Position numbers and translations under genes: made by a program. Below are positions 44,609 through 53,673 of a stretch of DNA of 64,000 nt, one piece after another; positions within the stretch are counted from its first letter, which is position 1, and each line of letters opens with the position of its first letter. Below the pieces are notes generated by a model. The model searched no databases. It was given only the letters and a program-made list of their open reading frames with translations, and had not been told where the DNA came from. Source of the stretch: an uncultured Bacteroidota bacterium (GTDB lineage Bacteria > Bacteroidota > Bacteroidia > Flavobacteriales > Flavobacteriaceae); contig CABYFY010000004.1 of the NCBI GenBank assembly GCA_902518355.1, forward strand, positions 62,001 to 126,000, in the 5' to 3' direction.

Positions 44609-45754
44609 ATGTCTACAATTTATCTTGATAATGCTGCTACAACTAAGGTTAGAGATGAAATTGTTGATGCCATGTCAACTATTATAAAAAATGAATATGG
44701 AAACCCTTCATCTACACATAGTTACGGTAGGTCATCTAAATCTATTGTTGAATTATCAAGAAAGGAAATTTCTAATATTTTAAATGTAAAATCATCAGAA
44801 ATTATTTTTACTTCTGGAGGCACTGAAGGAGATAATATGATTATCAGAAATTGTGTAAATAATTTAGATGTTAGACATATTATAACCTCTAAAATTGAAC
44901 ATCACGCTGTTACCCATACAATTGATAATCTGTTAAGAACTGATAAAATTAAAGTGTCATTTGTTAAACTTTCAAAATCAGGAGACGTAGATTTGGAAGA
45001 CTTGGAAAATATTCTAAAAAATTCTAATCAAAAATGTCTAGTTTCTTTAATGCATATCAATAATGAGATTGGAAATATTACAGATATCGATGCGGTTTCA
45101 AAAATTTGCAAAAAATATAATTCTTTATTTCACAGTGACACAGTACAATCAGTTGGGCATTATGATTTAGATTTTGAAAAAATAAAAGTTGATTTTTTTG
45201 TTGCTAGTGCTCATAAGTTTCATGGACCAAAAGGAATTGGCTTTGCGTTCGTTAGAAACAATACCAATCTTGGACCTTATTTAACAGGGGGAATGCAGGA
45301 AAAGGGCCTGAGAGCCGGGACCGAATCAGTTCACAATATTGTTGGAATGTCAGAAGCTTTAAAAATATCTACTAAGAATTTAAAATCTGAAAAGAAACAT
45401 ATTAGCGAACTTAAAAATTATTTTATTTCAGAAATAAAAAAGAAAATTAAGGACGTTAAATTTAACGGATTATGTGATGATAATAATAAGTCAACCTATA
45501 CACTTGTTAACGTCTTGCTTCCGATTAAACGTGAAACAGGAGGATTATTCATGTTTAAATTAGATATGAAGGGTATTGCATGTTCAAAAGGAAGTGCTTG
45601 TCAGAGTGGAAGTGACTCAGGCTCTCACGTTCTTAGAGAAATTCAAAATAATGAAGACAATCAAAAAGTTTCACTAAGGTTTTCATTCAGTATTTTCAAT
45701 ACTAAGGATGAAGTTGATTACGTAATTAATCAAATTGACAGTCTAGTTAATTAA
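44609..45754 (+). CDS. Cysteine desulfurase, NifS/IscS group
   Basis: A PLP enzyme that takes sulfur from cysteine for Fe-S clusters or tRNA thiolation. The 381 residues have YLDNAATTKV at the start, TSGGTEGDN (68-76), the PLP lysine K203 in SAHKFHGPKG and the persulfide cysteine in the loop SKGSACQSGSDSGSH (Cys331). The long loop marks the group I (IscS/NifS) type. No iscU, iscR or ferredoxin gene is adjacent, so it may be a stand-alone sulfur donor. Its last four bases overlap the convergent TonB receptor gene. The upstream 12-mer AGTACTACTAAC recurs before the OmpA gene. Confidence 0.92.
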   Translation: MSTIYLDNAATTKVRDEIVDAMSTIIKNEYGNPSSTHSYGRSSKSIVELSRKEISNILNVKSSEIIFTSGGTEGDNMIIRNCVNNLDVRHIITSKIEHHAVTHTIDNLLRTDKIKVSFVKLSKSGDVDLEDLENILKNSNQKCLVSLMHINNEIGNITDIDAVSKICKKYNSLFHSDTVQSVGHYDLDFEKIKVDFFVASAHKFHGPKGIGFAFVRNNTNLGPYLTGGMQEKGLRAGTESVHNIVGMSEALKISTKNLKSEKKHISELKNYFISEIKKKIKDVKFNGLCDDNNKSTYTLVNVLLPIKRETGGLFMFKLDMKGIACSKGSACQSGSDSGSHVLREIQNNEDNQKVSLRFSFSIFNTKDEVDYVINQIDSLVN

Positions 45755-48183
45755 AATTTAATTTCCATATTTAGATTAAATATTCTTGGGCTAAGATAAT
45801 TTGGGATACTGTATTGTCTTTTTGAATATACATCTCTTACCCATGTATTTGTTATAGTATTTTGTATGTTGAACATATTAAAAATCTCAAATCCAATGGA
45901 AAACTCCTCAACGTTAAATAACATATTTGAATCCTTAATTAAATACATAATTCCTAGATCTGCTCTCTTATAATCAGGTAATCTGTTTTGATAAGCATAA
46001 GGATCAGCATAGCTAGGCGATCCACCTGGTAATCCGGTGTTATAAATAAGATTAATAAACATCTTTAAGTTGGGCATATTTGGCACATAATCCTGGAATA
46101 GTATTCCAAATTTCAATCTTTGATCTGTTGGTCTAGAAATGTATCCTCTATTGTCAATATTTTCTTCGGTCTTTAGATATCCAAAACTGAACCATGATTC
46201 AGTTCCTCTTACAAATTCACCGTTAAGTCTCAAATCCAACCCATATGCATATCCAAAAGCATTATTAGTTGCTTGATACCTGATTCTGACATTATCAATC
46301 GTGTAAGGATTAATATTTTCTAAATCTTTATAGTAAATTTCAGAATTTAATTTAAACGGTCTTTTCCATAAATCAAATTTATATTCATTTGAAAAAACAT
46401 AATGAGTTGATTTTTGAGCTTCAACTGACGGGTTAATTTGCCCATAAAAGCTTCTTAATTCTTTGTAAAAGGGAGGCTGGTGATAAATACCATATTTTAG
46501 ATTAAATATCATATTAGGATTCCAGTTTGGAATATATCCAATTTGAAGCCTAGGACTAACTACTGTATTATTGGATAAGTCTTCGCTAGAATCAATTGAC
46601 CAATTATGGACTCTAAAACCAAGGTTGTAGTATATCTTATTATCATTAATATAGCTTTCCTTTTCCCATTGACTATAAAATTGTATTCTGTTAATAGTTG
46701 ATTCGGTGGTGGCTCGAATATTTTGAAAAGGAACTATTGGTCCTTGATTTGCTTCATAAGGTTGTTCTGAAATATTTGTTAAAAAAGGTGGGTCAATTAA
46801 GTAGCCTGCCGAATCTATAACTTCCCATTCAACAATTCTGTCATTGATTTTTTCTGATGTAAATTTCAAAGAAAAATTAAATTCATTTTTATTCCTAATT
46901 AATTTGAGTTTAGATTCCACATTAAAAATTTGTGCATTAAGGTTATTTCTTGCGTGGTTTAATTGACTTCCAACTCCTTGGCTGAATTCAACTTCACCTA
47001 AATCTTCATCCCCAATATTTGAATTAACCTCTGCTAAATTATATTGAGCTAGTATATCAAAATATTCTTTCTCATTGGTGTTGTAAAATGATGTATTAAA
47101 TGTGTATGTATCTCTCTGATTTGGCATAAAATCCAAAGAAAAAGAGTTAAAAAATGTAGAATACTTATCTTTCTCTTCACCGTTATAAAAAATAATAAGT
47201 GCTAATGGATTATCTAATGTCCCAAAGTTAGTCTGTCTGTTCAAAGGTTTAAAATTGTACCTGTTGATTGAAAAATTTGTGATACTTGAAATATTAATTT
47301 TTGAATTGAATTTAATTTTTAAAAAATTCTGAAAATCAAAAAATGATGGTTTAAAATTAGAGTTAGTTTCTTTGGAATTGACAAGCAGGGAATTGTCTCT
47401 GTATCTTAATCCTAAAATATTTGAAATTTTATTATTTTTTGTAATATTTTCAGAAGTAAAACTCCCACCTAATAAGCTTGAATTTAAATTATACTTATTT
47501 GTTTCTGGGGATTTATACTTAATATCCAAAACAGATGACATTTTATCGCCGTAAATTGCATCAAATCCACCAGATGAAAACTTGATATCTTCAATCATTT
47601 CTGAATTTACGAAGCTAAGTCCTTCTTGTTGACCTGATCTTATAAAAAATGGCCTGTATATTTCAATCCCATTTACGTAAACCAGATTTTCATCAAAATT
47701 TCCCCCTCTTACTGAATATTGCGTACTCATTTCATTGTTGATGCTTACCCCAGGAAGTGTTTTAAGAATATTTTCTATTCCAGGTTGCACCCCTTTTATA
47801 TTTCTTAATTTTTCAGGTGAAATACTTAAAATAGATTTTAATTTTGCTCTTGTAAATGAGTTTAAAATAACTTCAGAAATTTGTTCAAATTTGGTATTTA
47901 ATATAGGATTGAATTCCAAAATTTCATTTTCTAATAACTCAACACTTATTTTAAGTTGCTTGTGATTAATATGACTAAAGACAATATCAATTTCTTTATC
48001 AGCTTCAAGTACTATTTTGTAGAAACCGTTTTCATCACTAATTGAACCTTTATCATTAAATTTAATATTAACATCCTTGATTGGTAAATTTTGATCATCC
48101 AAAATTAGACCTGTTAGAATTCCTTGCTGAGAAAAAAGAGAAAAAAAACTTAGATATATGAAAAGCGATAAAATTTTTTTCAT
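45751..48183 (-). CDS. TonB-dependent outer-membrane receptor with CarboxypepD_reg-like domain
   Basis: A ligand-gated outer-membrane channel powered by TonB. Of its 810 residues, 1-18 form a signal peptide, about 20-105 a carboxypeptidase regulatory-like domain (GLILDDQNLPIKDVNIKF, SDENGFYKI), about 115-225 the plug (NILKTLPGVSINNEMSTQYS, VRGGNFDENLVYVNG), and the rest the barrel ending in the expected C-terminal Phe (NLNMEIKF). No SusD gene follows, so it is not a SusCD pair; the substrate is unknown. The start codon shares one base with the stop of the M23 gene. The 3' end overlaps the cysteine desulfurase gene by four bases. Confidence 0.92.
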   Translation of the reverse strand: MKKILSLFIYLSFFSLFSQQGILTGLILDDQNLPIKDVNIKFNDKGSISDENGFYKIVLEADKEIDIVFSHINHKQLKISVELLENEILEFNPILNTKFEQISEVILNSFTRAKLKSILSISPEKLRNIKGVQPGIENILKTLPGVSINNEMSTQYSVRGGNFDENLVYVNGIEIYRPFFIRSGQQEGLSFVNSEMIEDIKFSSGGFDAIYGDKMSSVLDIKYKSPETNKYNLNSSLLGGSFTSENITKNNKISNILGLRYRDNSLLVNSKETNSNFKPSFFDFQNFLKIKFNSKINISSITNFSINRYNFKPLNRQTNFGTLDNPLALIIFYNGEEKDKYSTFFNSFSLDFMPNQRDTYTFNTSFYNTNEKEYFDILAQYNLAEVNSNIGDEDLGEVEFSQGVGSQLNHARNNLNAQIFNVESKLKLIRNKNEFNFSLKFTSEKINDRIVEWEVIDSAGYLIDPPFLTNISEQPYEANQGPIVPFQNIRATTESTINRIQFYSQWEKESYINDNKIYYNLGFRVHNWSIDSSEDLSNNTVVSPRLQIGYIPNWNPNMIFNLKYGIYHQPPFYKELRSFYGQINPSVEAQKSTHYVFSNEYKFDLWKRPFKLNSEIYYKDLENINPYTIDNVRIRYQATNNAFGYAYGLDLRLNGEFVRGTESWFSFGYLKTEENIDNRGYISRPTDQRLKFGILFQDYVPNMPNLKMFINLIYNTGLPGGSPSYADPYAYQNRLPDYKRADLGIMYLIKDSNMLFNVEEFSIGFEIFNMFNIQNTITNTWVRDVYSKRQYSIPNYLSPRIFNLNMEIKF

Positions 48184-49874
48184 TATTTGATCTTTCTGTA
48201 AAATGTTTTTATTAATTTTTTTTCATTGCCAACATTATCTTCTATTTTGATTTCTAAAACGTTTTTTGCATCATCTTTGTTAACGTTATCATTAAAATCA
48301 TATGATAAAATTCCTTTCATAGGATTATATTCTAATAGAATCCATTTATCATTAATAGTGCCTCTGTAATTTTTAACTCCTGATTCATTGTCGCTTATTT
48401 TGATGCTTAAATTTTTTCTGTTTGAAATCCATTGATTGTCCGAAATATCAATTACACTTACATTAGGTTTTATTGAATCAATTTTAATCACAAAATCACC
48501 AAGGTTATTAACTTTTGCAATAACATAATTTTCTTCTTTTTTACTTGAAACGAATGATGATTTTTTATTTTCACCAATTCTGCCTATGTACGTCCTATTT
48601 CTTATAGAATCATTATAACGACTGATATCCATTTTAATTGTTATTCCTTTTAGAAGGGGTATTGAGTCTTTATCAACATGAAGCAAGTTATTTTTTTCAA
48701 AAATCTGAATCATTTTATCTGTATAAAATGAGTTTTTTTCGATTGAAACTTTTGCCCCGGGGAATTTAAAATTATATGCACTATCCTTATTTACTTTGAA
48801 CATATTTTTAAAATCTAATTTTCTATTTGATAAATCATTTTGTTTTACCCATTGAATTGGCACTAGAATTTCAGACTGGTTTTTGTTAAAATCAAATAAT
48901 TTTACACTGTAGAGATAAGTAACATTAGTTTCATTTATTTTAACTACACCATCGCCAAGCGATCTTTTATACATATCGAGTGGATTAAACTCCTCAATAT
49001 ATAATTTTTGAATTTTTATTTTTTTATTCTTGTAATAAGGATAATCAATAAAAGTATTTATGTGTCTCCATTCATCGTACGAAAATGAATTTAGGTCCAT
49101 ATTAAAAATTTCATTACCATCTATACTTGTTTTAATGTAAGATAAACCCATTTTATTCCATGTATTATTCATCCGGTCGAATGAATTAATACCAAATCCA
49201 ACAGGTCCATTTGATTTTAATGTATCTGAAATAAATAAATTATTTGAAACTTTTTTCAATTTTAGTTCATTGAAACTTGAATTTGAACCACTTATTGAGT
49301 TTTCAGGAATTAATTTATAGTAAAGACCTAAAACTACAGGTGGTATGGTGTCCCTAACCGAATAATTTTTAAATGCCATGGGATTTATTGGACGATCCAA
49401 TTCATCTCTAAGTTCATAGTGTAAATGCGGTCCAAAACTTCTACCTGTATTTCCGCTAAAACCGATTAACTCTTTTTCAGAAATTCTAATTTCATCTTTT
49501 GAGGGGTAAGTCCTGAAGGTGTATGATTCTTTAGAGTATTGAATTTCTTTTACAATTTTTTCAATTTTAGGCGAAAACTTTTGGAGGTGTGCATAAACCG
49601 AGGACTGACCATTGTCATGTTTGATATATAATGCCTTTCCATATCCACCATGAGTAATTTGGATTCTACTTACATAGCCATCTCCGATTGAATAAACCTT
49701 AAAACCTTCGGTTCCTTTGGTTTTTATGTCAATACCTGCATGAAAATGATTAGGTCTCAGCTCACCAAATGTGCCAGAAAGAATAATTGGAATTTCAAGA
49801 GGATAATCACCAGAATTTTGTGAATTTATTATTGAAGCATAAAGAAAAAATATTGTCAATAAATAATATCTCAT
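48183..49874 (-). CDS. M23-family peptidase, extended periplasmic form
   Basis: A LytM-type zinc endopeptidase likely acting on peptidoglycan cross-links. After a signal peptide (1-18) the M23 domain (about 25-165) keeps the zinc ligands: His45 and Asp49 in HFHAGIDI and the HLH at 150-152 in GPHLHYEL. It is much longer (563 residues) than a bare M23 domain; the remaining 400 residues contain several repeated beta-rich, Ig-like stretches, for example ISDNESGVKNYRG and IEDNVGNEK. It shares one base with the TonB receptor gene downstream, so translation is probably coupled. Confidence 0.9.
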   Translation of the reverse strand: MRYYLLTIFFLYASIINSQNSGDYPLEIPIILSGTFGELRPNHFHAGIDIKTKGTEGFKVYSIGDGYVSRIQITHGGYGKALYIKHDNGQSSVYAHLQKFSPKIEKIVKEIQYSKESYTFRTYPSKDEIRISEKELIGFSGNTGRSFGPHLHYELRDELDRPINPMAFKNYSVRDTIPPVVLGLYYKLIPENSISGSNSSFNELKLKKVSNNLFISDTLKSNGPVGFGINSFDRMNNTWNKMGLSYIKTSIDGNEIFNMDLNSFSYDEWRHINTFIDYPYYKNKKIKIQKLYIEEFNPLDMYKRSLGDGVVKINETNVTYLYSVKLFDFNKNQSEILVPIQWVKQNDLSNRKLDFKNMFKVNKDSAYNFKFPGAKVSIEKNSFYTDKMIQIFEKNNLLHVDKDSIPLLKGITIKMDISRYNDSIRNRTYIGRIGENKKSSFVSSKKEENYVIAKVNNLGDFVIKIDSIKPNVSVIDISDNQWISNRKNLSIKISDNESGVKNYRGTINDKWILLEYNPMKGILSYDFNDNVNKDDAKNVLEIKIEDNVGNEKKLIKTFYRKIK

Positions 49875-49968
49875 TAACCCTAAAATAATATATAATTGTT
49901 AAGTTATAAATGAAAAATTCAGAAAATTTAAAATATAATGTTTAAATTGGATATATAGTATTTGTACT

Positions 49969-50259
49969 ATGGATAAAATTAAGGATTTGCTGTCTGATTT
50001 AGAGAAAAAAGTTGAATCTAATTTAAATGAACTTTTAAGTCTTAGAGAGCAAAACAATGAGTTATTAGACAAGAATAAATCCTTAATCAATGAAAGGAAT
50101 GATTTAATGTTAGATTTGGAATCTCTTGAAGAAAAGTTTAAGGCATTAAAAATTGCAAATACTATTACAGGTAGTGAAAATAATATTAATGAAACAAGAA
50201 GCGAAATAAATTCGCTTATTAGAGAAATAGATTTATGTATTTCTCAATTATCAGAGTAA
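49969..50259 (+). CDS. Coiled-coil protein encoded before zapA, ZapB-like
   Basis: A 96-residue, almost entirely helical protein. Residues 5-60 form heptads (IKDLLSDLEKKVESNL, LREQNNELLDKNKSL) and a second helix covers about 75-96. The composition and size resemble ZapB-like cell-division coiled coils, and this position directly before zapA is usual in Bacteroidota; a role with ZapA at the FtsZ ring is inference from that. Two bases separate it from the zapA ATG. An imperfect -7 like sequence (TAGTATTTG) lies just upstream. Confidence 0.8.
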   Translation: MDKIKDLLSDLEKKVESNLNELLSLREQNNELLDKNKSLINERNDLMLDLESLEEKFKALKIANTITGSENNINETRSEINSLIREIDLCISQLSE

Positions 50260-50261
50260 TT

Positions 50262-50549
50262 ATGGGTGATAAGCTCAAAATTAAGTTATCAGTTGCTAAT
50301 AGAATATATCCTTTAACAATTGATCCTTCTCAGGAAGAGGGGCTTAGATTAGCTTCCCAACAAATAAATACTCTGATAAAAAAGTTTGAACAGAATTATT
50401 CTGTCAGGGACAAGCAAGATGCTTTGGCTATGTGTGCTTTACAAATTGCTTCAAGTAAAAAACAAAATTCTTTAAATGAAGAAACATTTATTAATGATGT
50501 GGAGGATAAATTATCTAACCTAATAAATATTCTTGATGAAAAGAGTTAA
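50262..50549 (+). CDS. zapA: Cell division protein ZapA
   Basis: A small FtsZ-ring-bundling protein of 95 residues. I choose the ATG at 50262, directly before GDKLKIKLSVANRIYPL; an earlier in-frame ATG lies inside the coiled-coil gene. The first half is the ZapA globular domain with YPLTIDPSQEEGLRLASQQI, and the second half is a helical tail with DKQDALAMCALQIAS. It is translated directly after the coiled-coil gene. The downstream 200 bases hold the probable 6S RNA, an arrangement also found at E. coli zapA-ssrS. Confidence 0.9.
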   Translation: MGDKLKIKLSVANRIYPLTIDPSQEEGLRLASQQINTLIKKFEQNYSVRDKQDALAMCALQIASSKKQNSLNEETFINDVEDKLSNLINILDEKS

Positions 50550-50571
50550 GTTCTTTAAATAATATTATAAA

Positions 50572-50735
50572 ACTACCTACATTAGTTTTTTTTGTAAACT
50601 CAACGCTAATTAATTATAAAGGGTGAGTTTAGGTTGTTAAATCGTGCTGAAATTTTTCAGATTTTTGATCAGTCTTGTAGCCCTAATCCTGTTAAACTGG
50701 AGTTAAAATAAAAAAGCTTTTGTAGGTTTTTTTTT
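50572..50735 (+). ncRNA. ssrS: Probable 6S RNA
   Basis: A structured non-coding stretch between zapA and rny. ACCTAC (50575-50580) can pair with GTAGGT (50722-50727), closing a stem about 150 bases apart whose 3' strand runs into nine T, a terminator-like end. Inside are a seven-pair hairpin AAACTCA/TGAGTTT (50596-50602 with 50624-50630) and the hairpin CTGAA-ATTT-TTCAG (50647-50660). A long closing stem around a large bubble and the location after zapA are the marks of 6S RNA, which binds and inhibits RNA polymerase in stationary phase. Ends are approximate. No coding frame crosses it. A covariance search with the 6S model would be decisive. Confidence 0.65.
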
Positions 50736-50748
50736 AAAAATTAAATTA

Positions 50749-52320
50749 ATGGAAATATCAAGTGGGTTAATAATTGCAGGGATAATAGGTTTAATTGCAG
50801 GAATTGTTATAATTAGTCTTATAAATAAAAATAAATCATTAAGTCTATTAAGTGATGCAAAAAAAGAAGCTGAAAAAATTATTGAATCAGCAAAAGATAA
50901 GGGCGAGAGTATAAAAAACAATAAAATACTACAGGCGAAAGAAAAATTTTTAGAGTTAAAATCAGAACATGAAAAAATTATTTTTTCCAGAGAGGATAAA
51001 ATAAAAATAATAGAAAGAGAAATTTCATCCAAAGAATCCAAAATTGATTCAATTATAAAAAAGCAAGAATCTTTAACTTCAGATTTAGAAAAAAAGAATG
51101 CCGAAATTGAATTAAAGTTAAACACATTAGAAAAGAAGGCAAAAGAGGTAGAAAAAGTAAGAAAAAATCAAATAAAGCAACTTGAGGTTATTTCTGGACT
51201 TTCAGAAAAAGAAGCGAAGAAAAGTTTGCTTGAATCCCTGAAAAAAGATGCTGAAAATGATGCTTTATCCTATGCAAAAGAGAAAATGGAAGAGGCTGAG
51301 CTAACTGTGAAAGAAAATGCTAAAAAGATTATCTTAAATACTATTCATAGAATTGGTGCAGAAGAGGCTATTGATAACACTGTTTCGGTTTTTAATATTG
51401 AATCTGATGATATTAAAGGTAGAATAATCGGTAGGGAAGGTAGGAATATTAGAGCTCTTGAATCAGCTACTGGAGTTGAAATAATTGTTGATGATACACC
51501 AGAAGCTATAATACTTTCGTGTTTTGATTCTATTAGAAGAGAGATAGCTAGAATTTCGTTACATAAACTAGTAAAAGATGGAAGAATACATCCTGCTAGA
51601 ATTGAGGAAGTTGTAAAGAAAACAAAAAAAGAAATTGATCAGGAAATTATTGAGGTAGGCAAAAGAACAGTTATTGATTTAGGAATCAATGGGTTACACC
51701 CTGAATTGATTAAATATGTAGGTAGAATGAAATATAGATCATCATATGGTCAAAATTTACTTCAACATTCAAAAGAAGTAGCTAAATTGTGTGCAATTAT
51801 GGCATCTGAAATGGGTATTGATCCTAAAATGGCAAAAAGAGCTGGTTTACTTCACGATATAGGGAAAGTTCCAAGTATAGAAAAAGATATTGAGACACCA
51901 CATGCAATTTTAGGAATGCAATGGGCTGAAAAATTTGGTGAACATACTAATGTTTGCAATGCAATCGGAGCCCATCACGATGAAATTGAAATGAACTGTT
52001 TAATATCCCCCATAATCCAGGTTTGTGATGCAATGTCAGGGGCTAGACCGGGAGCTAGAAGACAAGTTCTTGACTCTTATATTGAAAGATTAAAAAATCT
52101 TGAGGATATAGCCCTTGATTTTAATGGTGTTGAAAAGGCTTATGCTATTCAAGCTGGAAGAGAACTTAGAGTAATGGTTGAAAGTGAAAAAATAAATGAT
52201 GAGGAAGCATCGAATTTATCTTTTCAAATATCACAAAAAATCCAAACTGATATGACATATCCAGGTCAAGTTAAAGTTACAGTAATAAGGGAAACTCGGG
52301 CGGTTAATATTGCTAAATAA
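50749..52320 (+). CDS. rny: Ribonuclease Y
   Basis: A membrane-anchored endoribonuclease that starts mRNA decay. The 523 residues comprise an N-terminal helix ([20 protein letters not shown]), a long coiled coil (about 30-190), a KH domain with [17 protein letters not shown], and the HD domain with [10 protein letters not shown] and the surrounding HSKEVA and GAHHDE metal sites. All parts are complete. The start follows the 6S RNA's T-tract by about 13 bases, so it has either its own nearby promoter or read-through. It overlaps the convergent xerD gene by eight bases. Confidence 0.96.
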   Translation: MEISSGLIIAGIIGLIAGIVIISLINKNKSLSLLSDAKKEAEKIIESAKDKGESIKNNKILQAKEKFLELKSEHEKIIFSREDKIKIIEREISSKESKIDSIIKKQESLTSDLEKKNAEIELKLNTLEKKAKEVEKVRKNQIKQLEVISGLSEKEAKKSLLESLKKDAENDALSYAKEKMEEAELTVKENAKKIILNTIHRIGAEEAIDNTVSVFNIESDDIKGRIIGREGRNIRALESATGVEIIVDDTPEAIILSCFDSIRREIARISLHKLVKDGRIHPARIEEVVKKTKKEIDQEIIEVGKRTVIDLGINGLHPELIKYVGRMKYRSSYGQNLLQHSKEVAKLCAIMASEMGIDPKMAKRAGLLHDIGKVPSIEKDIETPHAILGMQWAEKFGEHTNVCNAIGAHHDEIEMNCLISPIIQVCDAMSGARPGARRQVLDSYIERLKNLEDIALDFNGVEKAYAIQAGRELRVMVESEKINDEEASNLSFQISQKIQTDMTYPGQVKVTVIRETRAVNIAK

Positions 52321-53218
52321 ACTTAGATCTCGGGTGAAATTTTTTCATAACATTGATTAATGCAGTATTATCAAGATGCATATATATCTCTGTTGTTGTT
52401 ATGCTTTCATGTCCTAACAATTGTTGAATAGTTTTCAGATCAGCTCCGTTTTCTAAAAGGTGTGTTGCAAAAGAATGTCTAAAAGTATGAGGAGATATTA
52501 ATTTTTCTATCATACATTTTTTTGAAAGATTTTTAACTATTGTAAAAATCATAGCCCTTGTAAGCCTACTTCCATTTCTATTTAAAAATAATATGTCTGA
52601 GTATTTTGGATTAATATTTAATTTAGATCTTGAGTTTAATATATATCCGTTAATACATTTTTTATTTATTTCACTTATAGGAATCAATCTTTGTTTATTT
52701 CCTTTTCCAGTAACTTTTATAAAATCCTCAGAAAAGTACAAATCTGAAATTTTCAATTCTATCAACTCACTAACTCTTAACCCACAACCGTATAATGTTT
52801 CGATAATAGCAATATTTCGTTCAGATTCCTTTTTAGTTTTGTCAATACTTTTTATCATCAGATTTATTTCATCTAATGAAAGAGTACTAGGAAGTTTCCT
52901 TTGTTGTTTTGGAGATTCGATATTCGTAAGTGGATTGTTGTTAATCAATTTTTCAAATAATAAATAATCATAAAAGCTTCTGATCCCTGAAATTATCCTT
53001 GATTGTGAGTTGGCTTTAACCTCTCTTGAAATATGATAAACAAACTCTTTTATTTGGTCTGGTTTAACGGCTAGGGGACCAGTAAACTGTGATTTATTAG
53101 TCAGAAATGATTCAAGTTTTTTTAAATCATTTTCATAGCTAATTATAGAGTTGTCACTTAACCCCCTTTCAATTTTGAGATAATCTTTATAATCATTAAT
53201 AGCATGAATCCATTTCAT
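52313..53218 (-). CDS. xerD: Site-specific tyrosine recombinase XerD/XerC
   Basis: Resolves chromosome dimers at dif with FtsK. All catalytic residues are present and at the same positions as in E. coli XerD: R148, K172, H244, R247, H270 and Y279, in [39 protein letters not shown] and [14 protein letters not shown]. The 301-residue length and a SAM-like N-terminal domain (1-95) fit a housekeeping Xer protein. No dif-like site, att repeats or phage genes are seen next to it, so it is not a mobile integrase. Flavobacteria often use one Xer; whether it is XerD or XerC functionally is unclear. Confidence 0.9.
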   Translation of the reverse strand: MKWIHAINDYKDYLKIERGLSDNSIISYENDLKKLESFLTNKSQFTGPLAVKPDQIKEFVYHISREVKANSQSRIISGIRSFYDYLLFEKLINNNPLTNIESPKQQRKLPSTLSLDEINLMIKSIDKTKKESERNIAIIETLYGCGLRVSELIELKISDLYFSEDFIKVTGKGNKQRLIPISEINKKCINGYILNSRSKLNINPKYSDILFLNRNGSRLTRAMIFTIVKNLSKKCMIEKLISPHTFRHSFATHLLENGADLKTIQQLLGHESITTTEIYMHLDNTALINVMKKFHPRSKFI

Positions 53219-53244
53219 AATGTATCAATCTCTAATAAATTTAA

Positions 53245-53252
53245 TAAATTTG
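53245..53252 (+). promoter_or_regulatory. Putative -7 box of the aroQ promoter
   Basis: TAAATTTG matches TAnnTTTG exactly and ends only four bases before the aroQ ATG, which would put the transcription start at or beside the A of the start codon, that is, a leaderless mRNA. Confidence 0.4.
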
Positions 53253-53256
53253 AATC

Positions 53257-53673
53257 ATGAAAAAAATTATCATTGTTAACGGTCCGAATTTAAATCTTTT
53301 AGGTCAGAGAGAAACCGACATTTACGGAAACAAATCTTTTGAGGACTTTTTTAATGATTTGAAAAATAAGTTTTCATCGGTTAAAATCGATTATTATCAA
53401 TCGAATATTGAAGGGGAGATAATTGATAAATTACAAGAAGTTGGATTTAGTTTTGATGGAATAATTTTAAATGCTGCAGCATACACTCATACTTCAGTTG
53501 GGATTGCTGATGCTATAGCTGCAATTAAAACCCCAGTAATTGAGGTTCATATCTCCAATATACACTCCAGAGAGGAATTTAGACATAACTCATTAATATC
53601 TAAGAACGTTAAAGGTATTGTATGTGGATTTGGTCTTCAATCCTACGAATTGGCCTTGAAAGCTTTCCTTTAA
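53257..53673 (+). CDS. aroQ: Type II 3-dehydroquinate dehydratase
   Basis: Catalyses the third step of the shikimate pathway. The 138-residue, flavodoxin-like, dodecameric type II enzyme is evident from IIIVNGPNLNLLGQRETDIYG with the catalytic Tyr23 and Arg18 loop, YQSNIEGEIIDKLQ, ILNAAAYTHTSVGIADA and the substrate-binding EVHISNIHSREEFRH. Nothing is missing. It stands alone, 38 bases from the divergent xerD start, and its stop overlaps the end of the convergent lpdA gene by four bases. Its possible leaderless promoter is described separately. Confidence 0.96.
   Translation: MKKIIIVNGPNLNLLGQRETDIYGNKSFEDFFNDLKNKFSSVKIDYYQSNIEGEIIDKLQEVGFSFDGIILNAAAYTHTSVGIADAIAAIKTPVIEVHISNIHSREEFRHNSLISKNVKGIVCGFGLQSYELALKAFL

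Noticed and set aside
45751..48183. SusC/SusD polysaccharide utilisation locus
   Set aside because: No SusD gene, glycoside hydrolase or sensor-regulator is adjacent to the receptor.
52313..53218. Integrase of a mobile element
   Set aside because: Catalytic residues sit at the same positions as in E. coli XerD, and no att repeats, phage genes or composition change surround it.
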